Translations under genes and position numbers: made by a program
Part shown: piece by piece, positions 13,087-14,230 of the stretch
Layout: each line of letters starts with the position of its first letter
Numbering within the stretch: the stretch's first letter is position 1
Assembly: GCA_013041945.1 (NCBI GenBank)
Contig: JABDRC010000131.1
Span: forward strand, 1 to 14,230
Origin: Halobacteria archaeon
GTDB lineage: Bacteria; Pseudomonadota; Gammaproteobacteria; UBA9214
Length of the DNA stretch: 14,230 nt
Direction: 5' to 3'
The notes under the pieces: generated by a model
Seen by the model: the letters and a program-made list of their open reading frames with translations, nothing else
Told to the model about the DNA's origin: nothing
The model's database searches: none

Positions 13087-14112
13087 ATGTATCTTCGCAG
13101 TCTTTTGCTTTTGGTTCTGCTGCTTGCCACCAGCGTCCTCCGGACCGAACCTGTTGACAGCGCCGATTCAGGTAGCACCGATATCAGTACAGCCATCAGC
13201 CGCGGCCTGCACTGGATCGAGACACACCCGGCCAGCGTGCAGGATGGCGGCCTGATTGATCTGATCGATGAGGGGGTTGCGTTCTACCTGTTTCAGGATC
13301 TGGCCCGCAAGCCCTACGGGCGCCGGCATTACGCGACAGCACTGCAACACCGTATGGCGTCGCTGGACGCCCTGCCGGAGTTCTCGCAATGGGTCAGGGA
13401 ACCCCGCAAGCGGCTGCTTGACCATTACCATCTTGTGCTTGCGGCCTGGCTGATGCAACGCGCCGGTCAGCCATCGGCATTGCATGCGGATATTGTTGAC
13501 CAGGCGCAGTATGCGCTGCTAACCAGGTCCTCACCCTTCCCTACCATTCCCCTGACCATCGCCGTCTTTCTGGACCATCTTGGCGAGTCCCCTGCCATTC
13601 CCATGGAAAAGCTGCTGGACGCCAGCCTGATTGAACGCATCGTGGATGGCAATCCACCCGTGCTTTACAGCGGCAACCCGGTATCAGCGCAGCAAGGGCG
13701 CATCAGCCGCCTGCAGGTCTACGCCCTGATCCACGAAGTTATTGCCCTGACCGATTTCGGCCACCTTGCGCCACCGCCGTGGCTGGTGGAGCGGCGTGAT
13801 GCCGTGGTCGGATTTCTCGGAAAAGCCATGCACTGGGCCATGGCCGAGGGCAACATCGATCTGCTGGCGGAAATTATCGGCAGCCTTTTCTTCCTCGAGG
13901 TACCGCCGGATGCGACCATTAATATGCTGCTGCGCGAACTGGTCAAACACCAGCTACCTGACGGGTGCTGGGGAAATCTTCCTCTCGATCGTCAGAACAA
14001 GCAACGCCATGCGGTCCTCACCGCAACCGCTGCGCTCTGGGCCTACGGCCATGAGGATCCCGTGCCTTCACCTGGCCGCCAGGGCGATCCGGGTCAACGC
14101 GGGAATCAGTAA
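13087..14112 (+). CDS. Predicted secreted alpha-helical protein with a QW-like motif, function unknown
   Basis: I do not recognise this 341-residue protein. It begins MYLRSLLLLVLLLATSV, a typical Sec signal or N-terminal anchor, followed by a mostly helical body rich in Leu, Ala and paired helices. Near the C-terminus QLPDGCW (289-295), then RHAVLTATAALWAYG (308-322), resembles the QW-type repeats of alpha/alpha-toroid proteins such as terpene cyclases and related secreted helical domains. No catalytic DxDD or metal motif was seen. The tail is polar with Pro, Gly and Gln. The ATG at 13087 gives the cleanest signal peptide and has GAGA nine bases upstream. ATG at 13072, just after AGGGA, is an alternative five codons earlier. 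It lies after the tailoring cluster on the same strand but about 260 bases away, so co-function is not shown. Confidence 0.65.
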   Translation: MYLRSLLLLVLLLATSVLRTEPVDSADSGSTDISTAISRGLHWIETHPASVQDGGLIDLIDEGVAFYLFQDLARKPYGRRHYATALQHRMASLDALPEFSQWVREPRKRLLDHYHLVLAAWLMQRAGQPSALHADIVDQAQYALLTRSSPFPTIPLTIAVFLDHLGESPAIPMEKLLDASLIERIVDGNPPVLYSGNPVSAQQGRISRLQVYALIHEVIALTDFGHLAPPPWLVERRDAVVGFLGKAMHWAMAEGNIDLLAEIIGSLFFLEVPPDATINMLLRELVKHQLPDGCWGNLPLDRQNKQRHAVLTATAALWAYGHEDPVPSPGRQGDPGQRGNQ

Positions 14113-14140
14113 CGCCTGCCGTCCCGGGCCGACATGCGAT

Positions 14141-14159
14141 AGAGGAGATCATCTCCTCT
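14141..14159. repeat. 19-base perfect palindrome after the secreted protein gene
   Basis: AGAGGAGAT and ATCTCCTCT flank a central C, giving nine-base arms. As RNA it forms a seven-pair stem with an AUCAU loop. No U tract follows on either strand, so it is not a standard intrinsic terminator. It starts 28 bases after the stop. It may be an operator for a gene beyond the right edge, or a factor-dependent 3' hairpin. Confidence 0.45.
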
Positions 14160-14213
14160 CCGCCAGACGCCTGGTCGAGGCTACCCTGGCATCGTGCGTT
14201 TGAGCGTACGCAA

Positions 14214-14230
14214 GGGAGAATGATATTGAG
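14214..14230 (+). other. Possible ribosome site and start of a gene cut by the right edge
   Basis: GGGAG at 14214-14218 is seven bases before a TTG at 14226; an ATG at 14220 is too close to use it. Only two codons of any downstream gene would be in view, so nothing can be said of the product. Confidence 0.2.

Noticed and set aside
13766..14203. A 145-residue plus-strand frame overlapping the secreted protein gene
   Set aside because: Its Arg/Ser/Cys-rich translation is a frame shadow of the gene at 13087-14112, and it runs through the palindrome with no start signal.
1..14230. tRNA, rRNA, CRISPR array or insertion sequence
   Set aside because: No cloverleaf-like or rRNA-like segment, no regularly spaced direct repeats and no transposase motif were seen on either strand.

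Overview
The window reads as part of a proteobacterial chromosome, most likely gammaproteobacterial. This is inferred from a Hya/Hup-type uptake hydrogenase operon, an FNR-like operator and a RatA/Coq10-like protein; no rRNA or tRNA is present to settle it. It has three blocks: a hydrogenase operon on the minus strand (26-6582), a short divergent spacer with a small lipid-binding-fold gene, and a plus-strand cluster of carbohydrate or small-molecule tailoring genes (7742-12824), followed by an unrecognised secreted protein.

Hydrogenase block (read right to left): small subunit, large subunit, cytochrome b, maturation protease, HyaE-type and HyaF/HupH-type chaperones, rubredoxin HupI, HybE-type chaperone HupJ, and HypA. 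The genes overlap by a few bases or are separated by at most about 25 bases, so they look like one transcript. The small subunit has a Tat signal, a C-terminal anchor and all six cysteines of the [4Fe-3S] proximal cluster. This marks a membrane-bound, oxygen-tolerant group 1d uptake hydrogenase that passes electrons from H2 through cytochrome b to quinone. The rubredoxin and the chaperones fit assembly under oxygen. An FNR/FixK-type box (9 of 10 consensus bases) lies upstream of hupS at the right distance from a -10-like element for class II activation. The nickel-insertion genes after hypA would lie beyond the left edge.

Middle: a GTG-started RatA/Coq10-like START-domain gene runs divergently from hupS. 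It is followed by about 470 bases without a convincing gene, ending in a good sigma70-type promoter (TTTACA, 16 bases, TATAGT).

Tailoring cluster: a GNT-I/GT2-like glycosyltransferase, two DegT/DnrJ/EryC1-family proteins, a SAM methyltransferase and a PAPS-dependent sulfotransferase. These genes are visibly richer in A+T than the hydrogenase block, which suggests separate ancestry. The first DegT protein keeps the PLP lysine and aspartate. The second has Asn and Tyr at those two positions, so it is probably not an ordinary PLP aminotransferase. Together the set could build an amino-, methyl- and sulfate-decorated sugar on a surface glycan or glycoconjugate; the product cannot be named from sequence.

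Right end: a 17-base perfect palindrome follows the sulfotransferase. Next comes a signal-peptide-bearing protein with a QW-like motif resembling alpha/alpha-toroid proteins, and then a 19-base perfect palindrome just after its stop. The most novel points are the lysine-less DegT protein beside an intact paralogue, the uncharacterised five-gene tailoring set, and the two palindromes.
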